Source: Clostridium aceticum
Lineage (GTDB): Bacteria > Bacillota > Clostridia > Peptostreptococcales > Natronincolaceae
DNA: 64,000 nucleotides
NCBI RefSeq assembly: GCF_001042715.1
Contig: NZ_CP009687.1
Coordinates: 3,897,418-3,961,417 of the forward strand
Direction: 5' to 3'
The notes under the pieces are model-generated. The model had not been told where the DNA came from. It saw nothing but the letters and a program-made list of their open reading frames with translations, and did not search any database. Position numbers and translations under genes: made by a program. This document shows positions 16,464 to 25,261 of this stretch, in pieces. How positions within the stretch are numbered: position 1 is the first letter of the stretch; each line of letters starts with the position of its first letter.

Positions 16464-17576
16464 CTATGCTCCTGTAGTATCTCCTTTGGTTTTTCCCTTA
16501 ATTACCATAGATGATAGGATCATCAGAGGTATAATGATAACAACGCCATAGCCAGTATAGTCCGTAAGTATCCCTATATATTCATAGACATCGGTTATGC
16601 TATCAGGCCACATAGAAACAAAAAAAATGATTGGCAGCAAAGGCAAACCTAAATAATTATGCTCTCTTCCATGAAATAACTGGGTGATCATGTAATTACC
16701 CCCTAGGTGCATAGGAGCGATCGTCATAAATACTGTGAGAATCCATATCCCCATAACAAAAATTCCCACATTTTCAATAAAGGCTCCTGGCAATTGGATG
16801 GTTTCAAAATTGGCCAATAAGGGCCATATAAGATGTTGCATCTGCTGCTCTCCAAAGTTTCCTAAAGTTGAAGTATTGATAAGAATGTATAGCATTAATA
16901 CAACGAAGATGGCTATGGGTCCTGCTTTTGTTGATTTGTGGGGTTCATTAAGAAACATGCCAAAAACCAAGATGATTTCAAAACCCAAGAAACTAAAAAA
17001 TACAAAGGGTATTCCACGAAGTATCTCTATAAAAGGTGTCTGAAAAACTGGAAGAAGGTTGCCAAGCTCTACTTCTGGCCAAGATACTGCAAACAATGCC
17101 AATATCACTACCCCCATCGGTATTCCTATCAGCTCCGCCAGTCTACCTAATACCTCGATTCCTTTTCTATTAAGATAAGCAGCAACAAGTAAAATACCTA
17201 GAATAATGATCTCTTTAGGGGTACGGGGTAATGCATAGGTCTTTATCACATCCGTAAAAAATCGGGTAACAAGACCTGTAATCCCAATAAAGTAGATAAA
17301 AAAGTAGGCTACCACAAAATAGGCTGCAGGCTTTGTTAAGGTCAAGGAGACAATTTCAAAATAGCTCTTTCCCGGAAAACCCTTTACGATATACCCATGT
17401 AAAAAGGAAAATCCAAGGACGGTCAAACCTCCTAAAACCAATATGATCCAGCCGTCAGTTCTTCCTTCCTCCACCAATCTCCTTGGTAGATCCAAAATCC
17501 CGACCCCCACCATAGCTAAGATAAGAATATGAATCATTTGGGAAACCGATATTTTATCATTATTAGAAAACATCAC
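16464..17576 (-). CDS. Spore germination permease, GerB family (first tandem copy)
   Basis: This 370-residue GerB-type permease has about ten transmembrane segments, with landmarks ILDLPRRLVEEGRTDGW, FFSFLGFEIILVFGMFLNEP and TIQLPGAFIENVGIF. It sits 21 bases after gerC and 31 bases before the second gerB in one operon. Start GTG 17576 is 7 bases after GGAGG; an ATG follows at 17573. In GerA-type receptors the B subunit is the likely germinant-binding component, so divergence between the two copies would alter specificity. Confidence 0.9.
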   Translation of the reverse strand: MMFSNNDKISVSQMIHILILAMVGVGILDLPRRLVEEGRTDGWIILVLGGLTVLGFSFLHGYIVKGFPGKSYFEIVSLTLTKPAAYFVVAYFFIYFIGITGLVTRFFTDVIKTYALPRTPKEIIILGILLVAAYLNRKGIEVLGRLAELIGIPMGVVILALFAVSWPEVELGNLLPVFQTPFIEILRGIPFVFFSFLGFEIILVFGMFLNEPHKSTKAGPIAIFVVLMLYILINTSTLGNFGEQQMQHLIWPLLANFETIQLPGAFIENVGIFVMGIWILTVFMTIAPMHLGGNYMITQLFHGREHNYLGLPLLPIIFFVSMWPDSITDVYEYIGILTDYTGYGVVIIIPLMILSSMVIKGKTKGDTTGA

Positions 17577-17597
17577 ATCTCTTCCTCCTAAGACAGC

Positions 17598-18842
17598 CTA
17601 CCTGGTCAAGCCTATCCGACGTATTTTTGAATCTACATCCACTACGATATCAATCGTAGGGAAAATCTCTCCCCACTCCTCCTTCACCTCTTCCCATAGC
17701 CTTGGATGAAATCTGCTGAGGTAATGGTTGATACCAATCACATCTACTTCAAACTCCTTCTGTAGCTTTTCAATGGTAGCACTCAATTCCTCTTCTATCT
17801 TTTCACATAGTAAATCCTCTATTGCCCGTATTGTATCTGGCTCCAGCAAGTCGTGCTCAGGGTCAAGATAAAACTGCTCTATTTCTCCTTCGGTTTCAAT
17901 CTCTATAGTAATCTTGATATTATCAGAAGCTCTATCTAGATGAAACTTTCTAGATAAATAGGTAAGGTCTACAGGAACAATGTGTTCATGATCTCTACCT
18001 TTTTCTCCAGCATCTATGGTCCCATCATATTTAACACTTAATCCTCCCGGTCGAGCGGTCCCCCTCATAATCTCTAAAGCTCTTGTTTCTATTTCTCCTA
18101 GCCACCCCTGTAATTGATAGTTTTTGATAACAGCAGAGCCTGCAATTTTAACAGCAGTCTCCCCTGGGATCACCCTTGGTATCACCGTATCCCCCCATCG
18201 ATGTAGATCCTCTAGCACTTCTCCCATCATGCCTCCACCGGAACGAGGAGAACGATCCTTGTTTCGGAAGAGATCTGCCATGAACTGTCCCGTCATGGGA
18301 TTGATTTCTGGCTCCACCTCCAACACATTTGCTGCATTGTCGGGGGCGATAACAATACCGATTCTTCTGCTAATAAACTGTTCTCTCTCTACTACATCTA
18401 GTATTTCCCGAAATAGCTTGGAGTCCCTTGCCACACTCTCACCAACCACCAACACCTTTAAATGACCAAAGAAAATTTGTTTGTTTAAGCGGGTAGTCAG
18501 TACCCGGCTAGCTGAATAGAGGTTTTCTCCAACAGTCTTGTAAAGGATATTGGCTGTTTCCGATTCTCCTACTAGAAATTCTACATTGGGGATAGCATAA
18601 GTAAAGTTAAATCGGTTTCTGGGGGTGTCCTGAGGAATGTTGGCACTGATCTGATTACCCTCTTCATCTCTATCTGCTCCTTCCCTACCAGTAGGTTCCC
18701 CTAGAGGTGCTTCATATTTATCTACCCCTAAAGCCATAACATAGGCTCGCTCATCGATTTCGATGGCATCCCAACAGGCGGTTAGAGTGGATGTCATAAT
18801 GAGTATGGTTACTATTAGCAACAATATTTTCTTCTTCGTCAC
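17598..18842 (-). CDS. Spore germination lipoprotein, Ger(x)C family
   Basis: This 414-residue C subunit has a signal peptide with lipobox STLTAC (Cys23) and the standard DAIEIDERAYVMALGVDKYE start of the mature domain. An insertion of about 30 residues rich in Asp/Glu/Gly, near residue 50-75, is absent from the shorter GerC at 2743. GTG 18842 has AAAGGGGAATACAA in front. It lies between gerA (38 bases upstream) and the first gerB. It should be exposed on the outer face of the inner spore membrane. Confidence 0.9.
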   Translation of the reverse strand: MTKKKILLLIVTILIMTSTLTACWDAIEIDERAYVMALGVDKYEAPLGEPTGREGADRDEEGNQISANIPQDTPRNRFNFTYAIPNVEFLVGESETANILYKTVGENLYSASRVLTTRLNKQIFFGHLKVLVVGESVARDSKLFREILDVVEREQFISRRIGIVIAPDNAANVLEVEPEINPMTGQFMADLFRNKDRSPRSGGGMMGEVLEDLHRWGDTVIPRVIPGETAVKIAGSAVIKNYQLQGWLGEIETRALEIMRGTARPGGLSVKYDGTIDAGEKGRDHEHIVPVDLTYLSRKFHLDRASDNIKITIEIETEGEIEQFYLDPEHDLLEPDTIRAIEDLLCEKIEEELSATIEKLQKEFEVDVIGINHYLSRFHPRLWEEVKEEWGEIFPTIDIVVDVDSKIRRIGLTR

Positions 18843-18879
18843 TTGTATTCCCCTTTCCTCAACAATTCCTTTTGTTCTT

Positions 18880-20463
18880 TTATTCCTGCTCCTCTATATC
18901 AAAGTTTTCCTGCCGCTTATCATCGAAGCGATTTTTTTGGTTCTTGTTGGCATTCATGTCTCTGTCGTTCATGATGAGCTGGGGAGATCTCACTACCGTA
19001 TCTTTTAGATCAGAGAGATTCTGCACCCAGGCGGTAAATGGAGATAAATAAGGAATTCCAAAGCTTTTCAAGCTACAGAGATGAATAAGAACTAACAGTA
19101 TTACCAGCATAATCCCATAAAGTCCAAAGGCTGCTGCTGCAAACAATACAACAAACCGCAACATTCTAATAGAGATAGCAGCGTTGTAACTGGGGATAGC
19201 AAAGCTGGCTATGGCAGTAATCGCCACCACGATGACCATCAAAGGTCCTACGATACCTGCCTCCACTGCTGCCTGCCCGATAACCAAGCCTCCGACAATA
19301 CCGATGGTGGAGCCAATAGCCCCCGGTAAACGAACCCCCGCTTCCCGAAGGATTTCAATAGTAACCTCCATAATTAAGGCTTCTACAATGGCGGGAAAGG
19401 GCACCCCTCTTCGGGTTCCTGCTAAGGTCAATGCCAGATCTGTAGGAATCATCTGGGGATGAAAGGAAGTAATACTCACATAAAGTGCTGGAGCAAAAAG
19501 AGCAATAAGTAGACAAAAATATCTTAATAGTCTAACTACAGAAGCAATTTGCCACCGCTCATAATAATCTTCCGCCGACTGCATCATGGCATTGATGGTG
19601 GAGGGTACAATGAGTGCAAAGGGACTATTGTCCACTACGACTACAATTCTTCCATGATAAATGGCTGAAGCAGCTACATCTGGACGTTCAGTATTTTGTA
19701 TCTGAGGGAAAATAGAAAGCCATTTGTCCTCAATCAACTCCTCCAGCTGAGCACTGTCTAATATAGCATCGATATCAATAGCATTTAATCTTGTATCTAA
19801 TTCCTGCAAAACCTTTTTATCCGCAATATCGTCAATATACATGACGGATACATCGGTTTTGGATCTTACCCCGACTTGATAGTTTTTGACCTTGAGCCGA
19901 TGGTCCCTGATTCTACGTCGAATCAAGGTGGTATTCATCCTTAAAGTTTCTACAAGTCCGTCTCTAGGGCCACGAATCACCGCCTCTGTTTCAGGCTCTG
20001 CTGGAGAACGGGCTGGCCATCCCTTGGAAGCTATGATGATAATTTTTTCATAATTATCTAATAATAAAACTGTTTCACCACTTAAAATGTTTAGCACAGC
20101 TTCATCGATGGTTTCTACTTCCTTCAGCTCGGTTACCGCTATATTTTGCTTTTCTATGAGTTCATACAAACCCTTCTTTAGTAGGCCTGGCTCTGGGTCT
20201 ATATCCCTAGCCATCACCATTAGATTGTTTAGGGCAAACTCATTTACCAGCTTCTTGTCCGCCATGCCGTCTACGTGGATGGTGGCTGCCTTGTACTGTC
20301 CTTCTTTACCAATTTCAAATTCTCTATAGACAATATCCTCACAATCCTTTAAAAAACCCTCTTTAATTATGGCGAGGTTTTTTTCTAAGCTTTTATTTGG
20401 TTTCATTTCTTCTGCTTTTTTTGTTTTATTTTTTTTCCCAAACCATTTCTGCCAAAGTCCCAT
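18880..20463 (-). CDS. Spore germination protein, GerA family (receptor A subunit)
   Basis: This 527-residue GerA protein has a lysine-rich cytoplasmic N-terminus (WFGKKNKTKK). It has a two-part soluble domain ending in IRGPRDGLVETL, and a membrane region with GVPFPAIVEALIM and LREAGVRLPGAIGS. An acidic, Asn-rich tail follows after residue 490. It acts with the C and B subunits downstream as a germinant receptor of the inner spore membrane. It follows a small membrane protein by 11 bases and is probably read from the forespore promoter at 20724. Confidence 0.93.
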   Translation of the reverse strand: MGLWQKWFGKKNKTKKAEEMKPNKSLEKNLAIIKEGFLKDCEDIVYREFEIGKEGQYKAATIHVDGMADKKLVNEFALNNLMVMARDIDPEPGLLKKGLYELIEKQNIAVTELKEVETIDEAVLNILSGETVLLLDNYEKIIIIASKGWPARSPAEPETEAVIRGPRDGLVETLRMNTTLIRRRIRDHRLKVKNYQVGVRSKTDVSVMYIDDIADKKVLQELDTRLNAIDIDAILDSAQLEELIEDKWLSIFPQIQNTERPDVAASAIYHGRIVVVVDNSPFALIVPSTINAMMQSAEDYYERWQIASVVRLLRYFCLLIALFAPALYVSITSFHPQMIPTDLALTLAGTRRGVPFPAIVEALIMEVTIEILREAGVRLPGAIGSTIGIVGGLVIGQAAVEAGIVGPLMVIVVAITAIASFAIPSYNAAISIRMLRFVVLFAAAAFGLYGIMLVILLVLIHLCSLKSFGIPYLSPFTAWVQNLSDLKDTVVRSPQLIMNDRDMNANKNQKNRFDDKRQENFDIEEQE

Positions 20464-20474
20464 TTAAATGCCTC

Positions 20475-20711
20475 CTACCCTCTATACATCTTTGCTATAA
20501 TAAATAATGCAATACCACCAACGATATAAGTATATCCTAAAACCTTTGCAATCTTCATATCTCGTATCAGCTTTTTCTTCCTTAGCAGGGGTACATCTCT
20601 TAACAGCAGAAACGTACCTGCAAAAACTACCAAAACTAACATATAGCCGTCATAAATTTCTTTGAACTTCCCCATGAACATTTGCAATTTTTTCACCCTT
20701 TTCCATTTCAT
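20475..20711 (-). CDS. Small two-helix membrane protein at the head of the ger operon (CLC_0170-like)
   Basis: This protein of up to 78 residues has two predicted transmembrane helices (YMLVLVVFAGTFLLL and GYTYIVGGIALFIIA) separated by a Lys/Arg-rich loop. Similar small proteins sit next to ger genes in Clostridia, which I recall as the CLC_0170 family; this name is from memory. ATG 20711 has TAGGGAGAAG upstream. The predicted forespore promoter would start the transcript near 20717 and remove that site, so a TTG at 20687 preceded by AAAAGGGTG may be the true start. A role in receptor assembly is only inferred from position. Confidence 0.7.
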   Translation of the reverse strand: MKWKRVKKLQMFMGKFKEIYDGYMLVLVVFAGTFLLLRDVPLLRKKKLIRDMKIAKVLGYTYIVGGIALFIIAKMYRG

Positions 20712-20723
20712 AACTTCTCCCTA

Positions 20724-20753
20724 TAATGTTTACAGTTTTGGATACTTCTATAC
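20724..20753 (-). promoter_or_regulatory. Sigma-F/G-type promoter of the ger operon
   Basis: On the minus strand GTATA (20749-20753), a 15-bp spacer and GTAAACATTA (20724-20733) fit the forespore consensus. The -10 includes CATTATA, an exact CATNHTA sigma-G core. Germinant receptor operons are sigma-G dependent in Bacillus. Confidence 0.6.
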
Positions 20754-20781
20754 CATCAGCCATTAAAATCTTTGATATACG

Positions 20782-20842
20782 CCACGGGGACAGTTCCTCA
20801 GGCACATAAAAAAACATACGTGCCAGATGAACCGTCCCCATG
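20782..20842. repeat. GGGGACAGTTC palindromic repeat
   Basis: Inverted arms GGGGACAGTTC/GAACCGTCCCC and AGGCAC/GTGCC bracket an A-rich loop, followed by a partial third arm GTGGGGATGGTTCC. A fragment with the same motif occurs at 2394-2412. The 73-codon frame crossing it is repeat-derived and not a gene. Confidence 0.55.
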
Positions 20843-20871
20843 ACTCCGTGGGGATGGTTCCACTTTCTCAA

Positions 20872-20958
20872 ATTGTCATCCTGAGCGTAGCGAAGGATCT
20901 TGGAATAACGAAGTTTTGCTCAGGATGACACATTATGCTTTAAGTTGACGCTAATGAT
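20872..20958. repeat. MITE-like repeat family A, copy 5 (left end missing)
   Basis: TTGTCATCCTGAGCGTAGCG, GAAGGATCTTGGAATAACG and the right end GACGCTAATGAT are present, abutting the GGGGAC repeat. The left terminal repeat is absent. Confidence 0.75.
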
Positions 20959-20990
20959 ATCCCTATAGAATTGTTTTTACAGACTACAAA

Positions 20991-21018
20991 AAAAGCAGAG
21001 AATGATTTCTCTGCTTTT
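20991..21018 (-). terminator. Terminator of the nucleotidyltransferase gene
   Basis: A perfect 12-bp stem AAAAGCAGAGAA/TTCTCTGCTTTT lies just downstream of the 21032 stop, with A/T tracts on both sides. Confidence 0.8.
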
Positions 21019-21031
21019 ATCATTCCCTGCT

Positions 21032-21766
21032 CTATAAGTATTTTTCCATTTGTTGTACGTCCCGTATATTGTCAATATCACTAGCTATCTCAGGATATTG
21101 ACTGATCACTGCCCTAGCCCGTATACCAAACCGCTTTTCTATATAGCCTTCTAATCCATTAATGGTCAGTTGCTGAAATAATGCTCCTAGTATAAATTTA
21201 AAACCTAAAGCCCGACTCATTTTTATAGGGTTTTTCCTATACTTTATCATCCACCTAGCGGGAGCTTCAATTTTATCAATGGCAGGAGGGGATAACACAA
21301 TCATATTTCCACCTGTGAAACTGCCGTCCTTTAGGTGCACATAGGTTCTTTTGACATCAGGATAACATTTTTGACAAATCTGCTTTTCCACAATAGGATA
21401 GCAAATATCCACCTTCATCTCCAATGCAGTTTCTATAAAACTTTTCACCACATCCCTGTGAATAAGAGGAATGTCACAGGTAGTAATAAGCACTGCTTCT
21501 TCTCCCTCTACATAGCTTAAAGCCTCTAATAGATTGTCCATCATAGAAGATTTCTGCTGTAGCAACAAGTCTACTTGACTATCAATAATGGGCTTCAAGT
21601 CCTGTAAGTTTCCTACCGCTATTAAGGTATCCACACATCCACTGCTTCTCAAACAGTTAACCACATATTGAATCATGGGTATCCCCTTCATAGGAAAAGC
21701 TCCCTTGCTTACTGGAAAACCTGTTTCATCCTTTTTACCTTCCCCCGCTAGTATAATTGTTTTCAT
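21032..21766 (-). CDS. MobA-like NTP transferase family protein
   Basis: This 244-residue protein has a GT-A/nucleotidyltransferase fold. The N-terminal loop is atypical (IILAGEGKKDETGFPVSKGAFPMKG, where G-x-G-x-R is usual), followed by PMIQYVVNCLRSSG and the metal-binding LITTCDIPLI. The C-terminal 80 residues include FTGGNMIVLSP and a basic RKNPIKMSRALG stretch. Substrates could be a molybdopterin cofactor or a sugar phosphate; I cannot choose. It follows the GntR gene by 12 bases and ispE by overlap, an arrangement seen in other Clostridia near spoIIR and sipL. Confidence 0.75.
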   Translation of the reverse strand: MKTIILAGEGKKDETGFPVSKGAFPMKGIPMIQYVVNCLRSSGCVDTLIAVGNLQDLKPIIDSQVDLLLQQKSSMMDNLLEALSYVEGEEAVLITTCDIPLIHRDVVKSFIETALEMKVDICYPIVEKQICQKCYPDVKRTYVHLKDGSFTGGNMIVLSPPAIDKIEAPARWMIKYRKNPIKMSRALGFKFILGALFQQLTINGLEGYIEKRFGIRARAVISQYPEIASDIDNIRDVQQMEKYL

Positions 21767-21778
21767 ACTTACGCCTCC

Positions 21779-22486
21779 CTAGCGCTTAGGTTCTTGGCTC
21801 CTCTGCTTCTTTTTGCCGGCAGGCCATACCTGTTCCATCATATGATTTGCTAAACTAGAGATATGTTCCATACCGCATACATAAGCTTTTTCAGCGTCTC
21901 TTTCTGCTATGGCTTCACAGATTTTCCTGTGTTCTGCCACGATTTCGTCAGATTTACTGTACTCCGAAATATACTTTACACGAAAACGATAGATTTGTTC
22001 CCGCAGACTTTGGGAAACTTGATAAAGTTTTTGATTCCTTGTAGATAAGAAAATAATCTCGTGGAATTCAATATCTTTATCTATCATCCCCTGTGTATCT
22101 TGTTTTAAATGACAGTCCTTAAATTCTTCTGCTATTGTTTTTAGCATCTCTATTTGTTCCTCCGTCATGCGATCTGCTGCTAAGGAAGCTGCTAACCCCT
22201 CCAAGGCTCCTCTAATCTCTAATACCTCCATAACATCTCTTACAGATACATCCGCAACATAGGCACCTTTTCTAGGCACCATCATCACTAAACCTTCCAG
22301 TTCTAGTTTTCTGATAGCTTCCCTTACTGGTGTTCTGCTGACCCCCAGTTCTTCCGCCAACTGCATTTCCATCAGTCGCCGACCCGGTTCCAGTTTTCCT
22401 TCCAGAATAGCTTCCCGTAAATGCTGAAATACAAGTTCTCTTAAAGGCTTATAATTTTCAATTTTTAGTTTCCCTAAACTATTCAT
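21779..22486 (-). CDS. GntR-family transcriptional regulator (FadR/FCD subfamily)
   Basis: This 235-residue regulator has an N-terminal winged helix-turn-helix (LREAILEGKLEPGRRLMEMQLAEELGVSRTPVREAIRKLE, quoted in part: GVSRTPVREAIRKLE). A helical FCD ligand domain follows, with likely metal or acid ligands in DIEFHEIIF and the C-terminal HISSLANHM helix. It should respond to a small organic acid. I favour ATG 22486; an ATG at 22492 lies too close to AAGGGG. The 5' end overlaps ispE by 8 bases, so the two are translationally coupled. Its targets are not evident here. Confidence 0.85.
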   Translation of the reverse strand: MNSLGKLKIENYKPLRELVFQHLREAILEGKLEPGRRLMEMQLAEELGVSRTPVREAIRKLELEGLVMMVPRKGAYVADVSVRDVMEVLEIRGALEGLAASLAADRMTEEQIEMLKTIAEEFKDCHLKQDTQGMIDKDIEFHEIIFLSTRNQKLYQVSQSLREQIYRFRVKYISEYSKSDEIVAEHRKICEAIAERDAEKAYVCGMEHISSLANHMMEQVWPAGKKKQRSQEPKR

Positions 22487-23357
22487 CTCCATACCCCTTA
22501 CTATAGCTTTGTACTAAATAGGTTTGCCTGTTAATAATCCTTAAATTCTCGTATGCTGCTTTTGCCTTTTCATAATTTTTAAAAATACCAAATACTGTTG
22601 GTCCACTACCTGACATCATGCTGCCCAAAGCATGATATTCTACCATTTTTTTCTTAAGTTCTCTAATAATTGGATGTTTTTTTTCCGTTACTGTTTCTAA
22701 AACGTTAACCATATTTTTGCATAATGTATACAAATTCTCATCTTCTAATGCTTGAAGGAGTCTAACAAGATCAGGTTTATTTGTTATTTTTGACAGATCT
22801 AGCCTGCTATATACCTCTGCTGTCGATACGGAAATCGAAGGTTTTGCCATCACCATCCATACATTTTTAAGTCCTTTTATCGTGGTAAGCTTTTCACCAA
22901 TACCCTCTGCTACAGCAGCTCCCCCTTGAATACAAAAGGGTACATCTGCTCCTATCTTTACACCAAATTTCATTAATTCTTCTGTGGAAAGATTTAACTC
23001 CCAAAGCCTATTTAATCCCTTTAGCACCGCTGCAGCATTAGCACTTCCCCCTGCCAGCCCTGCAGCTACAGGTATGCGTTTATTGATATGGATTTCTAGT
23101 CCTTGGGAAATATGAAAATGGTTTCGTAACAACTCAGCTGCTTTATAGGCTATATTTCCGCTGTTTTTTGGAATGTATTCACAATCGGTGACAATTTCAA
23201 TCGTCTCTTTATCTTTTCTTTCTATCAACGTAATCAGATCATAAAGGTCTATTTGCTGCATAACCATTTGTACTTCGTGGTAGCCATCTGGCCTTTTTCT
23301 TAATACGTCCAAAGACAGATTGATCTTTGCTCTAGATTTTAATTGTATTTTATTCAT
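22479..23357 (-). CDS. ispE: 4-diphosphocytidyl-2-C-methyl-D-erythritol kinase
   Basis: This GHMP kinase phosphorylates CDP-methylerythritol in the non-mevalonate isoprenoid pathway. The 292-residue protein has the N-terminal RAKINLSLDVLRKRPDGYHEV block, the ATP-binding PVAAGLAGGSANAAAVL (GHMP motif 2) and the C-terminal MMSGSGPTVFG glycine motif. ATG 23357 is chosen because AAGGAG sits 9 bases upstream; the longer frame from 23375 would run through that site. Linkage to gntR and sipL parallels the spoIIR-gntR-ispE-sipL neighbourhood I recall in Clostridioides difficile. Confidence 0.95.
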   Translation of the reverse strand: MNKIQLKSRAKINLSLDVLRKRPDGYHEVQMVMQQIDLYDLITLIERKDKETIEIVTDCEYIPKNSGNIAYKAAELLRNHFHISQGLEIHINKRIPVAAGLAGGSANAAAVLKGLNRLWELNLSTEELMKFGVKIGADVPFCIQGGAAVAEGIGEKLTTIKGLKNVWMVMAKPSISVSTAEVYSRLDLSKITNKPDLVRLLQALEDENLYTLCKNMVNVLETVTEKKHPIIRELKKKMVEYHALGSMMSGSGPTVFGIFKNYEKAKAAYENLRIINRQTYLVQSYSKGYGDE

Positions 23358-23461
23358 AGGAATGAACTCCTTCATATATGCTAACTATACTATATATTAT
23401 ATATTATATACTGTATTTCCTGCAAATTTTTTAGAATAAATTCTTTTTTGCAAAAATAAAA

Positions 23462-23483
23462 ACCGCAGAAGTAAAGCTGCGGT
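23462..23483 (-). terminator. Terminator of the sipL-like gene
   Basis: An ACCGCAG/CTGCGGT stem with an 8-base loop lies just past the stop. It is followed on the minus strand by TTTTTATTTTT. Confidence 0.8.
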
Positions 23484-23489
23484 CTCATG

Positions 23490-25064
23490 TTAAAACTTAA
23501 AATTATATACTTTTTCTATAATAATCTCATCTCCTGCCTTAATATCTTCAGGTTTTTCTATCTCATTGCTCTCCATGATATGCTGAACAGTGGTATTGTA
23601 TTTCTTAGCTATTTTCCATAAGGAGTCTCCCTCTTGGAAGAAATAAATGGTTAAACTTGGTCGCTTAGTAACATCCACCAGTTCTTCCAATTCCTCCACA
23701 TTGGCGACTACATCAATGTTTTTAATGCAATAGGCTTGGCAAGTAGTGCCTATATTGATTTTTATTTCTATTTGTTCTTCGTTGATGGTGTTATAGTCTA
23801 AGTCCTGTACTACAAATTCCACATCTGCATCCATATTCCCCTTTAAGCCCTCAATTTCCATATGGTTCCTGAAGGGAATTTCCTGCATATAGCTATAGAT
23901 GGGCTGTAGTCCTTCTTCAGAGGTATAAATCACTGTAGTTTCCAATACCCCCTCCATCATTACTTTGTGGTCCACTATATTATAATCTGTTACAATAGGT
24001 TTTGCACTGATGGAGAAAACCTGTGCCATCGGTGGATGACTAGAAGGAAGTTCTAAAGTTTCCCTTAATAATACTTGAGAACGATGTATGCCCAAATGTT
24101 CCTTTAACTGAAGTTTGCTTTTTTCCAAGTTCAAAGCTTGCGTTGGAGAGTAGGCATCAACTACAACTTCTCGCTTTTGGTTTTCCATCACCACCGCTTC
24201 AATATTGACTATACCTTCTACTTCTAGAATTCTTCTTTCTTCTTCAGCATTTTCTTTAATATCAGTATATACCTCGTCTACCTTCATTTTTAGCTTATAT
24301 TCCATATCACTATAAGCCTCTGGAACTTCAATAAAGTGTGTGAAGGGAATCTCTTTTTTTACAATGTTCAAAGAGTTTTCTTCCTCTTCTCCTATGTACA
24401 ATACCTCTAATAAGACATTTCCTCCTACAATCACCTTACCGTCGGTGATTTTTGTTTCTTTTTCAATGGCCACCGCTTGCCACTTCAATACTTCCTTTAC
24501 CTCTGGTAAGTCCTTCTCTAGCTCAAAGGCATCCTTCACTAAGGTATCTGAACTATTGCTGCCGATGACATCGGTGTATTGTAGGGTTTCTTTTAATACT
24601 TCGATATCCTCCATTCCTTCTAAATCCTTGGTGATCTCTATATGCCCCTCTTGTTTGCCTTTACCCTCTACATTGATGACCGCCTTGACACCTATTTTTC
24701 GTTCATTATTTAAGGTGTAATCTATATGCTCAATTTCTGCTATTACTTCACTTTTCATTTGAGATGTTAAACCTTCTAATTCTATATTCTGTTTAAAGTC
24801 CGTGCTGCTATCAATACTATATAGTGGTGCTTCTCCCTTTTCTGATACATACAACACCTTAAATTGAATTCTTCCCTCTACAAGAATTTTGTTTTCCTGA
24901 GCTTCTTGTTTTGTCACCTGGATGTTGCCCTCTACCGCAACCACTCTGGAAATGTCTGGCTTTATATCAGGAGCTAATATATCCCCTTCTATAATGGCTT
25001 GAACAGTGTTTTCGCCTACTAGCTGGTCTATTTTCAACAAATCCTTCATAAGCTCAATCGCCAT
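23490..25064 (-). CDS. sipL: SPOCS/DUF3794 and LysM protein, SipL-like spore morphogenesis factor
   Basis: This 524-residue protein has about three SPOCS (DUF3794) repeats (around residues 30-150, 190-300 and 330-450) followed by a C-terminal LysM domain (YFFQEGDSLWKIAKKYNTT). This matches SipL of Clostridioides difficile, which binds SpoIVA through the LysM domain and anchors spore coat assembly on the forespore. The start is ATG 25064, after a GGGGGGG purine run; the frame from 25091 adds nine residues without a ribosome site. It is a single gene with its own terminator. Paralogous DUF3794-LysM proteins exist, so exact orthology rests on synteny with ispE. Confidence 0.85.
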   Translation of the reverse strand: MAIELMKDLLKIDQLVGENTVQAIIEGDILAPDIKPDISRVVAVEGNIQVTKQEAQENKILVEGRIQFKVLYVSEKGEAPLYSIDSSTDFKQNIELEGLTSQMKSEVIAEIEHIDYTLNNERKIGVKAVINVEGKGKQEGHIEITKDLEGMEDIEVLKETLQYTDVIGSNSSDTLVKDAFELEKDLPEVKEVLKWQAVAIEKETKITDGKVIVGGNVLLEVLYIGEEEENSLNIVKKEIPFTHFIEVPEAYSDMEYKLKMKVDEVYTDIKENAEEERRILEVEGIVNIEAVVMENQKREVVVDAYSPTQALNLEKSKLQLKEHLGIHRSQVLLRETLELPSSHPPMAQVFSISAKPIVTDYNIVDHKVMMEGVLETTVIYTSEEGLQPIYSYMQEIPFRNHMEIEGLKGNMDADVEFVVQDLDYNTINEEQIEIKINIGTTCQAYCIKNIDVVANVEELEELVDVTKRPSLTIYFFQEGDSLWKIAKKYNTTVQHIMESNEIEKPEDIKAGDEIIIEKVYNFKF

Positions 25065-25211
25065 CTTATTTTTCCCCCCCTCATGAGTCATTAAATTTAA
25101 ATAAAATACTTATTATATCTTATTTGTCTTTCAGCAAAATATGTTAGAAAGTTTGTCAATTTCAGCTTCTGTCCATAAAATTTTTCTCTATCATATATAT
25201 GTATAAGACAT

Positions 25212-25246
25212 AAAAAAAAGAAGTGAAAAATACTACTTTTCACTTC
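25212..25246 (-). terminator. Terminator of the YcdB/SLH gene
   Basis: A perfect 10-bp stem GAAGTGAAAA/TTTTCACTTC is followed on the minus strand by eight T. Confidence 0.85.
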
Positions 25247-25261
25247 TCTGTAATATAAAGT

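Noticed and set aside
20650-20871. 73-codon minus-strand frame containing HPHGVMGTVH and VPEELSPW
   Set aside because: It is translated from the GGGGAC palindromic repeat and overlaps the small ger-operon gene; such peptides recur wherever the repeat does.
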